A DNA stretch of 64,000 bases from Gibbsiella quercinecans (GCF_002291425.1 NZ_CP014136.1:806001-870000); one strand, 5' to 3'; positions 7,495 through 16,348 are shown, counted from the first letter of the stretch. Notes: generated by a model not told the origin, from the letters alone. Made by a program: numbers and translations.

Positions 7495-8486
7495 GTAAAG
7501 AATCATCCCTGCAGCGGGCGCTGCCGTGGCGCCACCAACTGTTTGAGTTTTTGTATAAATGGGGAATGTTACTCACCGTTGTCGTGTTGATTGCCCTGTT
7601 CGGGCTGGCTTCGGATAATTTTCTCGATCCTAACAACATCATCAATATTCTGCGCTCGATCGCCATCGTCACCGTTATCGCTATCGGCGTGTCCATTTCG
7701 CTTTCCGTCGGCGGGTTCGATCTGTCGGTGGGCTCCACCGCGTCGCTGGCCAATGCGCTGGTGGTTTCCCTGTTCGTCTGGTACGGCTTCGGCACCACCG
7801 GCGCCATTGTGCTGACGCTGCTGATTTGTATGTTGGTCGGCCTGTTCAACGCCTTCCTGATCGTGGTGTTGAAAATTCCGGATATGTTGGCCACGCTCGC
7901 CAGCCTGTTCGTGATCCAGGGCGTCGCGATGACCTACAGCTACGGCGGTTCCATCACCGAGAATATGGTGCTGCCAAGTGGCGATATGGCGGAAGGGGTG
8001 ATCCCGGCGGTGTTTTCCAGCCTGGGGCAGGTGCCGGTGATTGTACTGATCATGCTGGCGGTGACCATTGTGATCCAACTGTTCCTGTCGCTGACCAAGC
8101 ACGGCCGCCGCATGTACGCCATCGGCGGCAACCCGGAAGCGGCGCGCCTTTCCGGCATCCGCACCGTGCGTTACAGGGTTATTGCTTACGTCATATCTTC
8201 GCTGCTGGCGGCGCTTGGCGGCATTCTGCTCGCGTCACGTATCGGCTCCTCGCAGGTTAACGCCGGCGGCGGTTACCTGATGGATGCGGTCGCGGCGGCG
8301 TATATCGGCTTCTCACTGGCCGGCTCCGGCAAACCCAACGCGTTGGGCACGCTGGTGGGGGCGGTGATCCTCGGCGTATTGCAAAACGGCCTGGTCATGC
8401 TTTCCGTACCCTACTATGCCATGGATATCATCAAGGGGCTGGTGTTGGCGCTGGCGCTGGCAATCACGTATATCCAGAAACGTTAA
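7491..8486 (+). CDS. Sugar-type (CUT2) ABC transporter permease
   Basis: This 331-residue inner-membrane protein of the RbsC/BPD_transp_2 family has about ten transmembrane segments. The family signature is present (GGFDLSVGSTASLANALVV near residues 77-95, and GGNPEAARLSGI in the cytoplasmic loop that contacts the ATPase). The start is GTG, overlapping the ATPase stop by four bases. It would form a homodimeric channel. A hairpin 8 bp after its stop closes the operon, so this is a two-gene unit without a binding protein. Confidence 0.88.
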   Translation: MSKESSLQRALPWRHQLFEFLYKWGMLLTVVVLIALFGLASDNFLDPNNIINILRSIAIVTVIAIGVSISLSVGGFDLSVGSTASLANALVVSLFVWYGFGTTGAIVLTLLICMLVGLFNAFLIVVLKIPDMLATLASLFVIQGVAMTYSYGGSITENMVLPSGDMAEGVIPAVFSSLGQVPVIVLIMLAVTIVIQLFLSLTKHGRRMYAIGGNPEAARLSGIRTVRYRVIAYVISSLLAALGGILLASRIGSSQVNAGGGYLMDAVAAAYIGFSLAGSGKPNALGTLVGAVILGVLQNGLVMLSVPYYAMDIIKGLVLALALAITYIQKR

Positions 8487-8493
8487 TCTTATC

Positions 8494-8514
8494 GGCACGG
8501 CGCCCAGCCGTGCC
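8494..8514 (+). terminator. Intrinsic terminator after the CUT2 operon
   Basis: GGCACGGC-GCCCA-GCCGTGCC, an 8-bp GC-rich stem, is followed by TTCCCCT. The T-run is poor, but the position right after the permease stop fits. Confidence 0.6.
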
Positions 8515-8596
8515 TTCCCCTGCAAGTCCCCTTCCCCCATCGCTCCCCAACCTATCACTCTGGCTGCTACGTTGATCGCCCAATAAACGCACAAAT

Positions 8597-8615
8597 GCTA
8601 GTGATTATCATTTGT
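8597..8615 (+). promoter_or_regulatory. Probable Fur box upstream of the cirA-like gene
   Basis: GCTAGTGATTATCATTTGT matches about 13 of 19 positions of GATAATGATAATCATTATC, with a good right half. It lies 144 bp before the receptor gene, as expected for iron-repressed control. Confidence 0.55.
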
Positions 8616-8758
8616 GTTTACATTTATTCCGATTTGCTTACAATGTCTTTGCAGTAAACACACAGTGTGGAGATCGCCCGTCCGCGACGACCCCTCCCGT
8701 GAAGCCTTTACGTAATGTTTAACAGGGATTTTTCCCCTCAAGCCAGGAATTTAGCAAC

Positions 8759-10744
8759 ATGGACCAGCTAAACGAGAACAAAATCGGGGCATTACTCATC
8801 GCAACGCTCGCCAGCACCGGTGCTTATGCCACCCAGGAAGACACCATGGTGATCACCGCCAGCGGCTTCCAGCAACGGATTCAAGATTCCGCCGCGTCGA
8901 TTTCAGTGATCCCGCGCCAGCAGATTGAAAATAAAGCCTACCGGGACATTACCGACGCGCTGAAAGACGTGCCGGGCGTGGTGGTTACCGGCGGAGCCAG
9001 CAGCAGCGATATCAGCATCCGCGGTATGTCTTCCAAGTACACGCTAATCCTGATCGACGGTAAACGCGTGGATACGCGCGGCACCCGGCCCAACAGCGAC
9101 AATGCCGGTATAGAACAAGGCTGGTTGCCGCCGCTGGAAGCGATTGAGCGCATTGAAGTGGTACGCGGGCCAATGTCTTCGCTCTACGGCTCCGACGCCA
9201 TGGGCGGCGTTATCAATATCATTACCCGGAAAACCGCCAATAATAAAAACTGGCTGGCCTCGGTGCGCGGCGACGCGACCTTCCAGGAGCGCAGTGCCGC
9301 CGGCGATCAGTTCCAGACCAATGCGTACGCCGCCGGCCCGTTGATTGAAGGGCTGCTCGGCCTGCGCGTCAACGGCCTGTTATCACGCCGTGCCGAAGAT
9401 CGCATCATCAACGGTTATAACGAACAACGCATGCGCAGCGGCACCGCCGTCTTCAACCTGACGCCGGATGAAAAAAACGAGTTTGATTTTGAAATCGGCC
9501 GTTCATTGCAGGATCGCAACAGTACGCCAGGGTTTTCCATAGCGGCGGAAAACTGCCGTAACGGCCGATGCACGCCAAACAGCGCCAGCAACAGCCTTTA
9601 TGCCCGCACCAACTACGCCATTACCCATAACGGCTATTACGATTTTGGCAATACCACCAGCTACGTTCAGCGCGAAGAAACCACCAACCCCGGGCGCGAT
9701 ATGAAGCTGAACAACACCATTTTCAACACCCAAACCCAGTTGGATCTGGGCAGCCATCTGTTCAGCATCGGCGGCCAATACCGCTACGAAGATCTGCACG
9801 ATGGCGGCAATCAGCTGGAATCCGCCGATGGCTTGAGTAAATTGACGCGCTGGAGCTGGGCGCTGTTCGCCGAGGACGAATGGGCATTGACCAATGATTT
9901 TGCCCTCACCAGCGGCATCCGTATGGATAACGATCAGAACTACGGCAGCCACTGGACGCCGCGCATGTATGGCGTATGGCACTTAACCGAACGGTGGACG
10001 CTGAAAGGCGGCGTTTCCGCCGGTTACCGCTCGCCCGATCTGCGCATGGCATCGGCCAACTGGGGCCAAATCACCGGCGGCGGCAGGAAATCCATTATCG
10101 TCGGCAATCCCGATCTGAAACCGGAGAAAAGCCTGGGTGAAGAGATTGGGGTGATGTGGGACAACCAGCAGGATATGAGCGCTGGCCTCACCCTGTTCAA
10201 CACCGATTTTAAAGACAAGATCACCGAAATGCGCCGCTGTGACAGTGGCAACGGCGATCCGGTTTGCGATCTGGGCGGTACGGCCTATTACTTCATCAGC
10301 GATCGCGTGAATGTGGATAAGGCCAATATCCGCGGGGTGGAAGGCAACGCCAGTTGGACGATCACCCCGGCCTGGCAAGTGACGGCCAACTATACCTACA
10401 CCGAATCAGAGCAAAAAAGCGGTGTGCAGAAAGGCAAGCCGCTGAACAAAATGCCTAAGCATATGTTCAATACAGTTATCGACTGGAAAGCCACGCCGGA
10501 TCTTGATGTGTGGTCGCGTCTTAATTTCCGCAGCAAAACCTCGGAGTATTTAAGCCGCGTTTCCATGAGCAAGGGTTCGCCGTCTTATACCTTTATTGAT
10601 GTAGGGGTGAGCTATAAGGCGAATAAGCGGCTGACGGTGAATGGCGGGGTGTATAACCTGCTGGATAAGACGGTTGATTACAGTAACTATGAAACGGTGT
10701 TGGATGGGCGGCGTTATACCGTGGGGCTGGCGTATACGTTCTAA
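8759..10744 (+). CDS. cirA: TonB-dependent siderophore receptor, CirA-like
   Basis: This 661-residue outer-membrane receptor has a signal peptide (about residues 1-25, ending GAYA), a TonB box DTMVITA at 28-34, a plug domain with VPGVVVTGG, IRGMSSKYTLILIDGKRV and IERIEVVRGPMSSLYGSDAM, and a 22-strand barrel ending in AYTF. The plug signature and the location just before lysP match E. coli cirA, which takes up catecholate iron complexes and is the colicin I receptor. The C-terminal half is divergent, so ligand range may differ. A Fur-type box lies upstream, and a Fur-controlled siderophore ABC pair lies downstream on the other strand. Confidence 0.82.
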   Translation: MDQLNENKIGALLIATLASTGAYATQEDTMVITASGFQQRIQDSAASISVIPRQQIENKAYRDITDALKDVPGVVVTGGASSSDISIRGMSSKYTLILIDGKRVDTRGTRPNSDNAGIEQGWLPPLEAIERIEVVRGPMSSLYGSDAMGGVINIITRKTANNKNWLASVRGDATFQERSAAGDQFQTNAYAAGPLIEGLLGLRVNGLLSRRAEDRIINGYNEQRMRSGTAVFNLTPDEKNEFDFEIGRSLQDRNSTPGFSIAAENCRNGRCTPNSASNSLYARTNYAITHNGYYDFGNTTSYVQREETTNPGRDMKLNNTIFNTQTQLDLGSHLFSIGGQYRYEDLHDGGNQLESADGLSKLTRWSWALFAEDEWALTNDFALTSGIRMDNDQNYGSHWTPRMYGVWHLTERWTLKGGVSAGYRSPDLRMASANWGQITGGGRKSIIVGNPDLKPEKSLGEEIGVMWDNQQDMSAGLTLFNTDFKDKITEMRRCDSGNGDPVCDLGGTAYYFISDRVNVDKANIRGVEGNASWTITPAWQVTANYTYTESEQKSGVQKGKPLNKMPKHMFNTVIDWKATPDLDVWSRLNFRSKTSEYLSRVSMSKGSPSYTFIDVGVSYKANKRLTVNGGVYNLLDKTVDYSNYETVLDGRRYTVGLAYTF

Positions 10745-10754
10745 GCGTTACACT

Positions 10755-10865
10755 GTTTGGCGCCTTCAATGGCTTCAACACCGGTGCTCCACTCACCAAA
10801 TCAATCGTCTTTGAGATTAACCCATGTCAAAACCGGTGGTTAGGTTGCCCGGTGGCGATAGATTC
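10755..10865 (+). repeat. 111-bp direct repeat, copy 1
   Basis: Runs from GTTTGGCGCCTTCAATGGCT to GCGATAGATTC and matches copy 2 at 11414-11524 with only a handful of differences. Starts 10 bp after the receptor gene's stop. Confidence 0.9.
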
Positions 10866-11119
10866 TGGTTTTGACCTTCCGCGCGCATCTTGGCCTGCCG
10901 AGCAAGGCACCGTTGCCAGGGGCAATCGGCCACGGACGGCCGGTTGAGGCGAGACAAACAGGGATGTTTGTCGTAGCCGACCCGTCCGGCGACGGGGACG
11001 CCGCGAGGGTACCCGCGCAGCGGGCAGGCCATGTTAAGCGCAGGCCGGGGTGTCGGGGCCGGGCCTTCGGCCCTGACAATTGCCGTGCGCGATTGCCGCA
11101 AAGAAATTCGATACGATTA
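10866..11119. mobile_element. Putative 255-bp hairpin-rich insertion inside repeat copy 1
   Basis: In copy 2 the text after GATT continues CGGGCAATTCCATTTAC. In copy 1 the matching text, AGGCAATTCCACTTAC, resumes only at 11120, after this segment, and GATT occurs at both borders (10861-10864 and 11116-11119). That is the footprint of a small insertion with a 4-bp duplication. The segment is GC-rich and palindromic with no gene. The family is not recognised. Confidence 0.45.
10947..10978 (+). repeat. 32-bp hairpin module A
   Basis: AGGCGAGACAAACAGGGATG plus TTTGTCGTAGCC can fold on itself (GACAAACA / TGTTTGTC). It is the inverted counterpart of module B at 11340-11371, with compensating changes that keep both hairpins (AAA/TTT against GGC/GCC). 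Confidence 0.75.
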
Positions 11120-11339
11120 AGGCAATTCCACTTACACAGCGGGTTACAGAGTACGGTTTCGGCATCGTTCTTTGCCCTGACCGAGAGGGTTTCGGTCGCT
11201 ATAACTCGGTCGCTTTTTGTCGCACCGTAGCCCGCGCCCGAGTTAGGGGCCGATGGCGCGGCCCCTTACGACCCGCGCCTGCGCCATATCAGGCGGCCGC
11301 TGCGCGGCTGCCCTCACTGTGTCACTGCGCATCACGGCC

Positions 11340-11371
11340 GGCTACGACAGGCGTCCCTGCCTGTCTCGCCT
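11340..11371 (-). repeat. 32-bp hairpin module B
   Basis: The reverse complement reads AGGCGAGACAGGCAGGGACG CCTGTCGTAGCC, matching module A except at paired stem positions. Compensatory changes suggest that the structure is maintained. Confidence 0.75.
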
Positions 11372-11413
11372 GAAACCGCCGTCCTGGCGGTTTCGCCTAT
11401 GCTACGTTCCGCC

Positions 11414-11524
11414 GTTCGGCGCCTTCAATGGCTTCCACACCCGTGCTCCACTCACCAAATCACTCGTCTTTGAGATTAACCCATGTCAAAACCGGTGGTT
11501 AGGTTGCCCGGCGGCGATAGATTC
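11414..11524 (+). repeat. 111-bp direct repeat, copy 2
   Basis: Second copy of the block at 10755-10865, 659 bp downstream. It is continuous with GGGCAATTCCATTTAC, so it appears to be the uninterrupted form. Confidence 0.9.
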
Positions 11525-11578
11525 GGGCAATTCCATTTACGCCGATGGTAGCATCGTGCGGTTTCAGCAATACGCCAA

Positions 11579-12367
11579 TTACATCACCGGCTCATTGATC
11601 AAACCATCAATCAGCACCTGCGGCGTTCCCCGCGAACAGCGCTCAATGCGCCCACGCACGCCATACACCTGCGCCAGACTCTCCGGCGTAATCACCGCCT
11701 CCGGTACCCCATCGGCAACCACATTGCCGTCTTGCAACATCAAGACGTGGTCACCGTGGCGCAACGCAATATTGATATCATGCACCACCACGATGGTAAC
11801 GATATTGCGTTTGCTGGTTTCCCTGCGCACCAGATCCATCACGTGGAACTGATAATTGAGATCCAACGCGCTAAGCGGCTCATCGAGCAACAGTAAAGAA
11901 GGCTGGCGAATCAACGATTGTGCCAACCCCACCAGCTGCTTCTGGCCACCGGAAAGCTGATCAAGATAGCTCAGCGCCAAATGGGCGATGCCCAATTGTT
12001 CCAACAGAGCCATCACGTCGGCCTCGCTGCCGGCATGGCTGCGCCCACCGGAGGCGCGCTGCGCCACTATCACCGATTCCAGCACGTGCAAATGCACACC
12101 GGCCGGCAACGATTGCGGCAAATACACCACCTTCTCGGCCCGGCGGGCAAACGGCATTGCCATCAGGTTATTGCTATCCAGCCACAGCTTGCCCTGCGCC
12201 GGGTTCAGGCCAGCCAGCGAACGCAGCAAGGTTGATTTCCCACTGCCGTTCGGCCCCAGCAGCACGGTGATTTTGCCGCGTGGCAGCATCGGCACCGATA
12301 AGTTGCGGATAACCTGGCGCTTGGGATAACCGGCGCAAAAATCCTCAATCCGTAATCCAACGCTCAT
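11579..12367 (-). CDS. Iron-siderophore ABC transporter ATPase (FecE-like)
   Basis: This 262-residue ATPase of the FepC/FecE/FhuC family has Walker A GPNGSGKST, signature LSGGQKQ, Walker B LLLDEPLSALD and a switch histidine in VVVHD. It energises uptake of ferric siderophores across the inner membrane. Its ATG overlaps the stop of the upstream permease by one base (TGATG), so the two are co-translated. The Fur-type site before the permease should control both. It ends close to the repeat mosaic. No binding protein gene is present in the operon. Confidence 0.9.
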   Translation of the reverse strand: MSVGLRIEDFCAGYPKRQVIRNLSVPMLPRGKITVLLGPNGSGKSTLLRSLAGLNPAQGKLWLDSNNLMAMPFARRAEKVVYLPQSLPAGVHLHVLESVIVAQRASGGRSHAGSEADVMALLEQLGIAHLALSYLDQLSGGQKQLVGLAQSLIRQPSLLLLDEPLSALDLNYQFHVMDLVRRETSKRNIVTIVVVHDINIALRHGDHVLMLQDGNVVADGVPEAVITPESLAQVYGVRGRIERCSRGTPQVLIDGLINEPVM

Positions 12368-13449
12368 CAGACGTTCCCCCGATGGCGCAAAATAATACTC
12401 AGGAAGAACGGCACGCCCACCAACGACGTGACGATACCGACCGGGATGATAATCCCAGGCACCAGGTTCTTCGACGCGACAGACGCCATCGACAGCACCA
12501 ATGCGCCGATCAGCGCGCTCGCCGGCAGGTAAAAACGGTGATCCTCGCCAAACACCATGCGCGCGATATGCGGCGCCACCAGGCCGATAAAGCCGATAGG
12601 CCCAACAAACGCTACGGCCAATGACGACAGGATACTGATGCGCAACAGCGTCGCCAGCCGCAGGCGGCGCACGTCAATACCGAAACTGACGGCGCGATCT
12701 TCCCCCAGGCGCAGCGCGGTCAGCTTCCACGAGCTCATCATCGAAAGCGGCAACAGCACGGCAAACACGCCAAGCAGGATGCCCAGCTTTTCCCACGAGG
12801 CGCGCGCCAGGCTGCCCATGGTCCAGAACACCAGCCCTTGCAGGGTATCTTCGCTGGCGATGAACTGCATCATCGAAACCAAAGCGTTAAAGGTAAACAC
12901 CAGGGCGATGCCGAACAGCACCACGCCAGAGGTGGCAACCCGCGTCCAGCGCGTAATGCCATCCAGCATCAGCGCGGCAAACAAGGCGAACAGAAAAGCG
13001 TTGGCGGAAATAAACCATTGATCGGAAATGCCGGGGATACCGATACCCAGAACGATCGCCAGCGCCGCGCCAAACGCGGCGGCGGAAGAAACCCCCAGCG
13101 TAAACGGGCTGGCCAGCGGGTTATTGAGGATGGTCTGCATTTCCGCGCCCGCCAGGCCAAGCGCCATGCCCACCACCACCGCCATCAGCGCATAGGGCAA
13201 ACGAATGTCCCATACGATAACCCGCGTGCCGGCGTCCGCCGCGGCGGGATCGAGCAACGTTTGCCACAGTGAGGCAAGGGAAAGCCCGGAAGGCCCCATA
13301 GTGAAATCCAGTAACAGCGATCCGACAATCGCCAGCGCAAACACCCCCATGATCAACAAGCGGTGGCGGAGAATATGGTGGTAGCGCCCCATGACGTTTG
13401 CGCCGGGCGGGCTTTTTACATCTGGCATGGGATCGGTGGTTAGGCTCAT
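12367..13449 (-). CDS. Iron-siderophore ABC transporter permease (FecCD family)
   Basis: This 360-residue permease of the BtuC/FecCD family has about ten transmembrane segments; GEDHRFYLPASALIGALVL and the QTILNNPLASPFTLGVSSAAAFGA stretch are typical. A cytoplasmic N-terminal tail of about 30 residues precedes the first membrane segment. FecCD-type systems need two permease subunits; with only one gene here it presumably forms a homodimer. A dyad resembling a Fur box is found 84 bp upstream. The missing binding protein must be encoded elsewhere or borrowed from another system. The nearby receptor gene is a natural partner, though this is inference. Confidence 0.9.
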   Translation of the reverse strand: MSLTTDPMPDVKSPPGANVMGRYHHILRHRLLIMGVFALAIVGSLLLDFTMGPSGLSLASLWQTLLDPAAADAGTRVIVWDIRLPYALMAVVVGMALGLAGAEMQTILNNPLASPFTLGVSSAAAFGAALAIVLGIGIPGISDQWFISANAFLFALFAALMLDGITRWTRVATSGVVLFGIALVFTFNALVSMMQFIASEDTLQGLVFWTMGSLARASWEKLGILLGVFAVLLPLSMMSSWKLTALRLGEDRAVSFGIDVRRLRLATLLRISILSSLAVAFVGPIGFIGLVAPHIARMVFGEDHRFYLPASALIGALVLSMASVASKNLVPGIIIPVGIVTSLVGVPFFLSIILRHRGNV

Positions 13450-13532
13450 TATTTCGGATACCTGTTACGACAATGACATACCGGCGCCCCAAAGGGCCGG
13501 TTTTACCGGGAAAGCGCGCTAACAATAAATGA

Positions 13533-13551
13533 AATGATAATACTTATCAAT
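13533..13551 (-). promoter_or_regulatory. Probable Fur box before the siderophore ABC operon
   Basis: The centre is GATAATACTTATC, a dyad of GATAA and TTATC arms, the 6-1-6 form of the Fur motif. It lies upstream of a siderophore ABC operon, as expected. Confidence 0.6.
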
Positions 13552-13655
13552 CGTAGCCATCGGCCTGGCCGCTGCTCACCGCAGGTAACATGTTCTTATA
13601 TATAGAATCGTGGTTTAACCACGGCGGCGGCGAAACAGACAGGAAAACGGGAAAC

Positions 13656-13682
13656 CATCACGCGGCAGGCCGCCGCGTGATG
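13656..13682 (-). terminator. lysP terminator
   Basis: CATCACGCGGC-AGGCC-GCCGCGTGATG, an 11-bp stem, is located 7 bp past the lysP stop and followed on the - strand by a T-rich stretch (GTTTCCCGTTTTCC). Confidence 0.7.
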
Positions 13683-13689
13683 CCGGTGA

Positions 13690-15168
13690 TTACTTCACCT
13701 CGGACGTCGGGAATTCCATCTCACTGTATTTCACCACGCGGGTCCCGCGTGTCAGTTTGTAGCCAAACCAAATAAGCAGAAACAGCGGAATACCGATATA
13801 GGTGGCCGTCACGCCATACCAGTCAATTTTATCTTCCAAAAATGCTTGGTAATTCTGGCCCAGGGTGATGATAAGGCACAACACAAACGCAAATATCGGC
13901 CCAAGCGGGAAGAACCCGGAACGGTACGGCAATGCGTTCAGATCAAGCCCCTGCAGCTCATAACCCCGGCGGAAACGGTAGTGGCTGATGGCAATGCCAA
14001 GCCAGGCGATGAAACCGGTCATGCCAGACGTGTTCAGCAGCCACAGGTACACCGACTGGTTGCCGAACATGGAGGTCAGGAAGCATAGCCCGGCCACCAC
14101 GGTGGTGGCATACAGTGCGTTACGCGGCACGCCCCCTTTCGACAGGCGGGCAAAAATACGCGGCGCCTTGCCTTCAGAAGCCAGGGTGAACAACATCCGG
14201 GTTGAGGCATACATCCCGGAGTTACCGGCCGACAACACCGCCGTCAGGATAACGGCATTCATTACCGCCGCCGCGGACAGCAGGCCGGCATGTTGGAATA
14301 CCAGCGTAAACGGGCTGACGCTGATGTCTTTCACATCGTTGCGCAGCAGGCTCGGATCGGTATACGGAATGATCAGGCTGATGATCAGGATGGCGAAAAT
14401 ATAGAACAGCAGAATACGCCAAAACACCTGGCGCACCGCGCGCGGGATGTTCTTCGCCGGGTCTTCGGACTCACCGGCCGCAATGCCGATCAGCTCCGTC
14501 CCTTGGAAAGAGAACCCGACGATCATCGCCACACCGATCATCGCGGCAAAGCCACCGGCAAACGGCGCATCGCCCACCGTCCAGTTCTGCCAGCCGGCGT
14601 GTTCGCCACCTTTCAAAATGCCGAAGATCATCAACACGCCAATGGCAATAAAGACGATAACGGTGGTGACTTTAATCAGCGAGAACCAGTACTCTGCTTC
14701 ACCAAAGCCTTTAACCGAAATGTAGTTCAGCAGGAACATCAGGCTCAGGAACAGCGCGCTCCAGATCCAGCCCGGCGCATCCGGGAACCAGTACCCCATC
14801 ACCAACTGTGACGCTACCAGGTCGACCGCGATGGTCACCGCCCAGTTGTACCAGTAGTTCCAGCCCAGAGCGAAGCCAAAGCCTTCTTCCACATATTTGG
14901 CGCCGTAGGTGGAAAATGAGCCGGAAACCGGCATAAACGCCGCCAATTCACCCAGACTGGTCATCAGGAAATAGACCATCAAACCGATTAACGCATAGGA
15001 AAGCAAAGCGCCGCCAGGCCCAGCCTGGGAAACCGTCGCGCCGGAAGCGACAAACAAACCCGTGCCAATAGAACCGCCAATGGCAATCATGGTTAAATGC
15101 CGTGCTTTCAGTTCACGGCGTAGTCCGGGTGCTTGTTGCCCCTGTGTTTTTATATCCTGCTGAGCCAT
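13690..15168 (-). CDS. lysP: Lysine-specific permease
   Basis: This 492-residue APC-family lysine/H+ symporter has 12 transmembrane segments and is close to E. coli LysP over its whole length (RHLTMIAIGGSIGTGLFVASG near the N-terminus, GFSFQGTELIGIAAGESEDP in the middle). In E. coli LysP also restrains CadC, linking lysine supply to acid response. The order cirA-lysP-yeiE-yeiH-nfo is the E. coli order with the siderophore ABC pair inserted before lysP. The 150 bp upstream are too short to hold a lysine riboswitch. Confidence 0.96.
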   Translation of the reverse strand: MAQQDIKTQGQQAPGLRRELKARHLTMIAIGGSIGTGLFVASGATVSQAGPGGALLSYALIGLMVYFLMTSLGELAAFMPVSGSFSTYGAKYVEEGFGFALGWNYWYNWAVTIAVDLVASQLVMGYWFPDAPGWIWSALFLSLMFLLNYISVKGFGEAEYWFSLIKVTTVIVFIAIGVLMIFGILKGGEHAGWQNWTVGDAPFAGGFAAMIGVAMIVGFSFQGTELIGIAAGESEDPAKNIPRAVRQVFWRILLFYIFAILIISLIIPYTDPSLLRNDVKDISVSPFTLVFQHAGLLSAAAVMNAVILTAVLSAGNSGMYASTRMLFTLASEGKAPRIFARLSKGGVPRNALYATTVVAGLCFLTSMFGNQSVYLWLLNTSGMTGFIAWLGIAISHYRFRRGYELQGLDLNALPYRSGFFPLGPIFAFVLCLIITLGQNYQAFLEDKIDWYGVTATYIGIPLFLLIWFGYKLTRGTRVVKYSEMEFPTSEVK

Positions 15169-15318
15169 TCTAACCCTACTGCTCGTCGAAAAATGAGGCC
15201 GGATTGTAGCAAATACCCACCAACGGACTAGTAAACATTGCCCTGATATAAGATAGCTTCATAATCTGGGGGGGATTATTAGAAAAAACGCTGATATTAA
15301 CGCCCACATAAGCAGCGC

Positions 15319-16185
15319 TTACAGGCGGCAATAGTCCAGAAAGCGTTGCAGCGCGTTGGAAATATGCTTCTGCCGGTGATGGATCAGATACAGCGTTCGC
15401 ATCAGCGGCGGCAACGGGATCGCCAGTTCAACCAACGTGCCGCTCGCCAGCTGTTCCTCAATAACCCGCCGCGACAGGCAACTGATGCCGATGCCATGGC
15501 GCACCGCATGTTTGATCGCCTCTGAATTACCCAGCTCCATCACCAGCTTGAAATTGGGCAAACGTGACAACAACAGATGATCCAGCACTTCGCGCGTGCC
15601 TGATCCACGTTCACGCAGGATCCACGGCGCTTCGGCCAGGGTTTGCTGCGTCAACGGCTGGTGCGCCAGCGGGCTTTCCGGCGCGGCAAACACCACCAGC
15701 TCATCCTCCAGCCACGGCTGGGTCACCAATTCAGGCATATGGCACGGGCCTTCGATCAGCCCCAGATCCACCCGGAAATCCGCCACCGCGCCGATCACAT
15801 CCTGGCTATTGCCCACGTTCAGCTCCAGCGGGGTGATCGGGAAATCCTGGCGATAACGGGCGATCATCGCCGGCAACATATAGTTGCCAATGGTGCTGCT
15901 GGCCGCAATGCGCAGCGCACCGCCGTCGCACAAAAACAGCTGTTCAATCTCCCCCGCTTGCTCCAGCAGCGACAGCGCCTTGGGGTATAACAGCCGGCCA
16001 TGCTCATTGATCACCAGCCGCTTGCCGACGCGATCAAACAATTGCACGCCCAGTTGCCCTTCCAGATCGGCCAGCGCCGCGCTGACGGCCGATTGCGATA
16101 ATGCCAGCACCACGGAAGCCTGGGTGGTTGAACCGCTTTTCAATACTTCAGTAAACACTTCTAACTGCCGCAGTGTGATATGCAT
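15319..16185 (-). CDS. yeiE: LysR-type regulator YeiE
   Basis: This LysR-family regulator has an N-terminal winged helix ([38 protein letters not shown]) and a C-terminal substrate-binding-like effector domain. It is nearly identical in pattern to E. coli YeiE. An in-frame ATG 33 bases upstream exists, but the conserved start [11 protein letters not shown] at 16185 is chosen because it matches the family and has GAG about 7 nt before it. It is divergent from yeiH, the usual geometry for a LysR regulator and its target. I recall reports linking YeiE to sulfite sensing and motility in enterics, with less certainty. Confidence 0.93.
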   Translation of the reverse strand: MHITLRQLEVFTEVLKSGSTTQASVVLALSQSAVSAALADLEGQLGVQLFDRVGKRLVINEHGRLLYPKALSLLEQAGEIEQLFLCDGGALRIAASSTIGNYMLPAMIARYRQDFPITPLELNVGNSQDVIGAVADFRVDLGLIEGPCHMPELVTQPWLEDELVVFAAPESPLAHQPLTQQTLAEAPWILRERGSGTREVLDHLLLSRLPNFKLVMELGNSEAIKHAVRHGIGISCLSRRVIEEQLASGTLVELAIPLPPLMRTLYLIHHRQKHISNALQRFLDYCRL

Positions 16186-16266
16186 AACTGTCTCGTGATC
16201 AACGCCGTCCCCGGCCATCCCATGGTGATTATCGCCAACCCCATGCCGTTACCACTTATAATGATA

Positions 16267-16284
16267 GATTATAAACATATAATC
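16267..16284. promoter_or_regulatory. Perfect dyad in the yeiE-yeiH divergent region
   Basis: GATTATA-AACA-TATAATC is a perfect 7-bp inverted repeat between the two start codons (82 bp from each gene or less). It is a candidate operator for YeiE; LysR-type sites are often AT-rich dyads of this size. Confidence 0.45.
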
Positions 16285-16348
16285 AATTTCTCTTTTATAC
16301 AGCCAAAACGTAGGCTTACGGGTAAACGATAAGACAAGGATTGAACCT

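Larger units (their letters stand above)
10745..11578. other. Intergenic mosaic of nested repeats and GC-rich hairpins
   Basis: These 834 bp contain a repeated block of about 111 bp (extending to about 126 bp once an insertion is removed), an insertion of about 255 bp in the first copy, and a pair of inverted 32-bp hairpin modules. Several long open frames cross it, but their composition (runs of R, A, G, P) is what GC-rich palindromes give and none has a ribosome site. I treat it as non-coding repeated DNA, not genes. Confidence 0.6.

Noticed and set aside
10871..11373. Long + strand frames (119 and 97 codons) within the repeat mosaic
   Set aside because: They lie across GC-rich palindromes, have no ribosome sites and show only R/A/P/G-rich composition; better explained as repeated non-coding DNA.
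15169..15318. Possible lysine riboswitch upstream of lysP
   Set aside because: The gap of 150 bp is shorter than the riboswitch plus expression platform and shows no matching stems.
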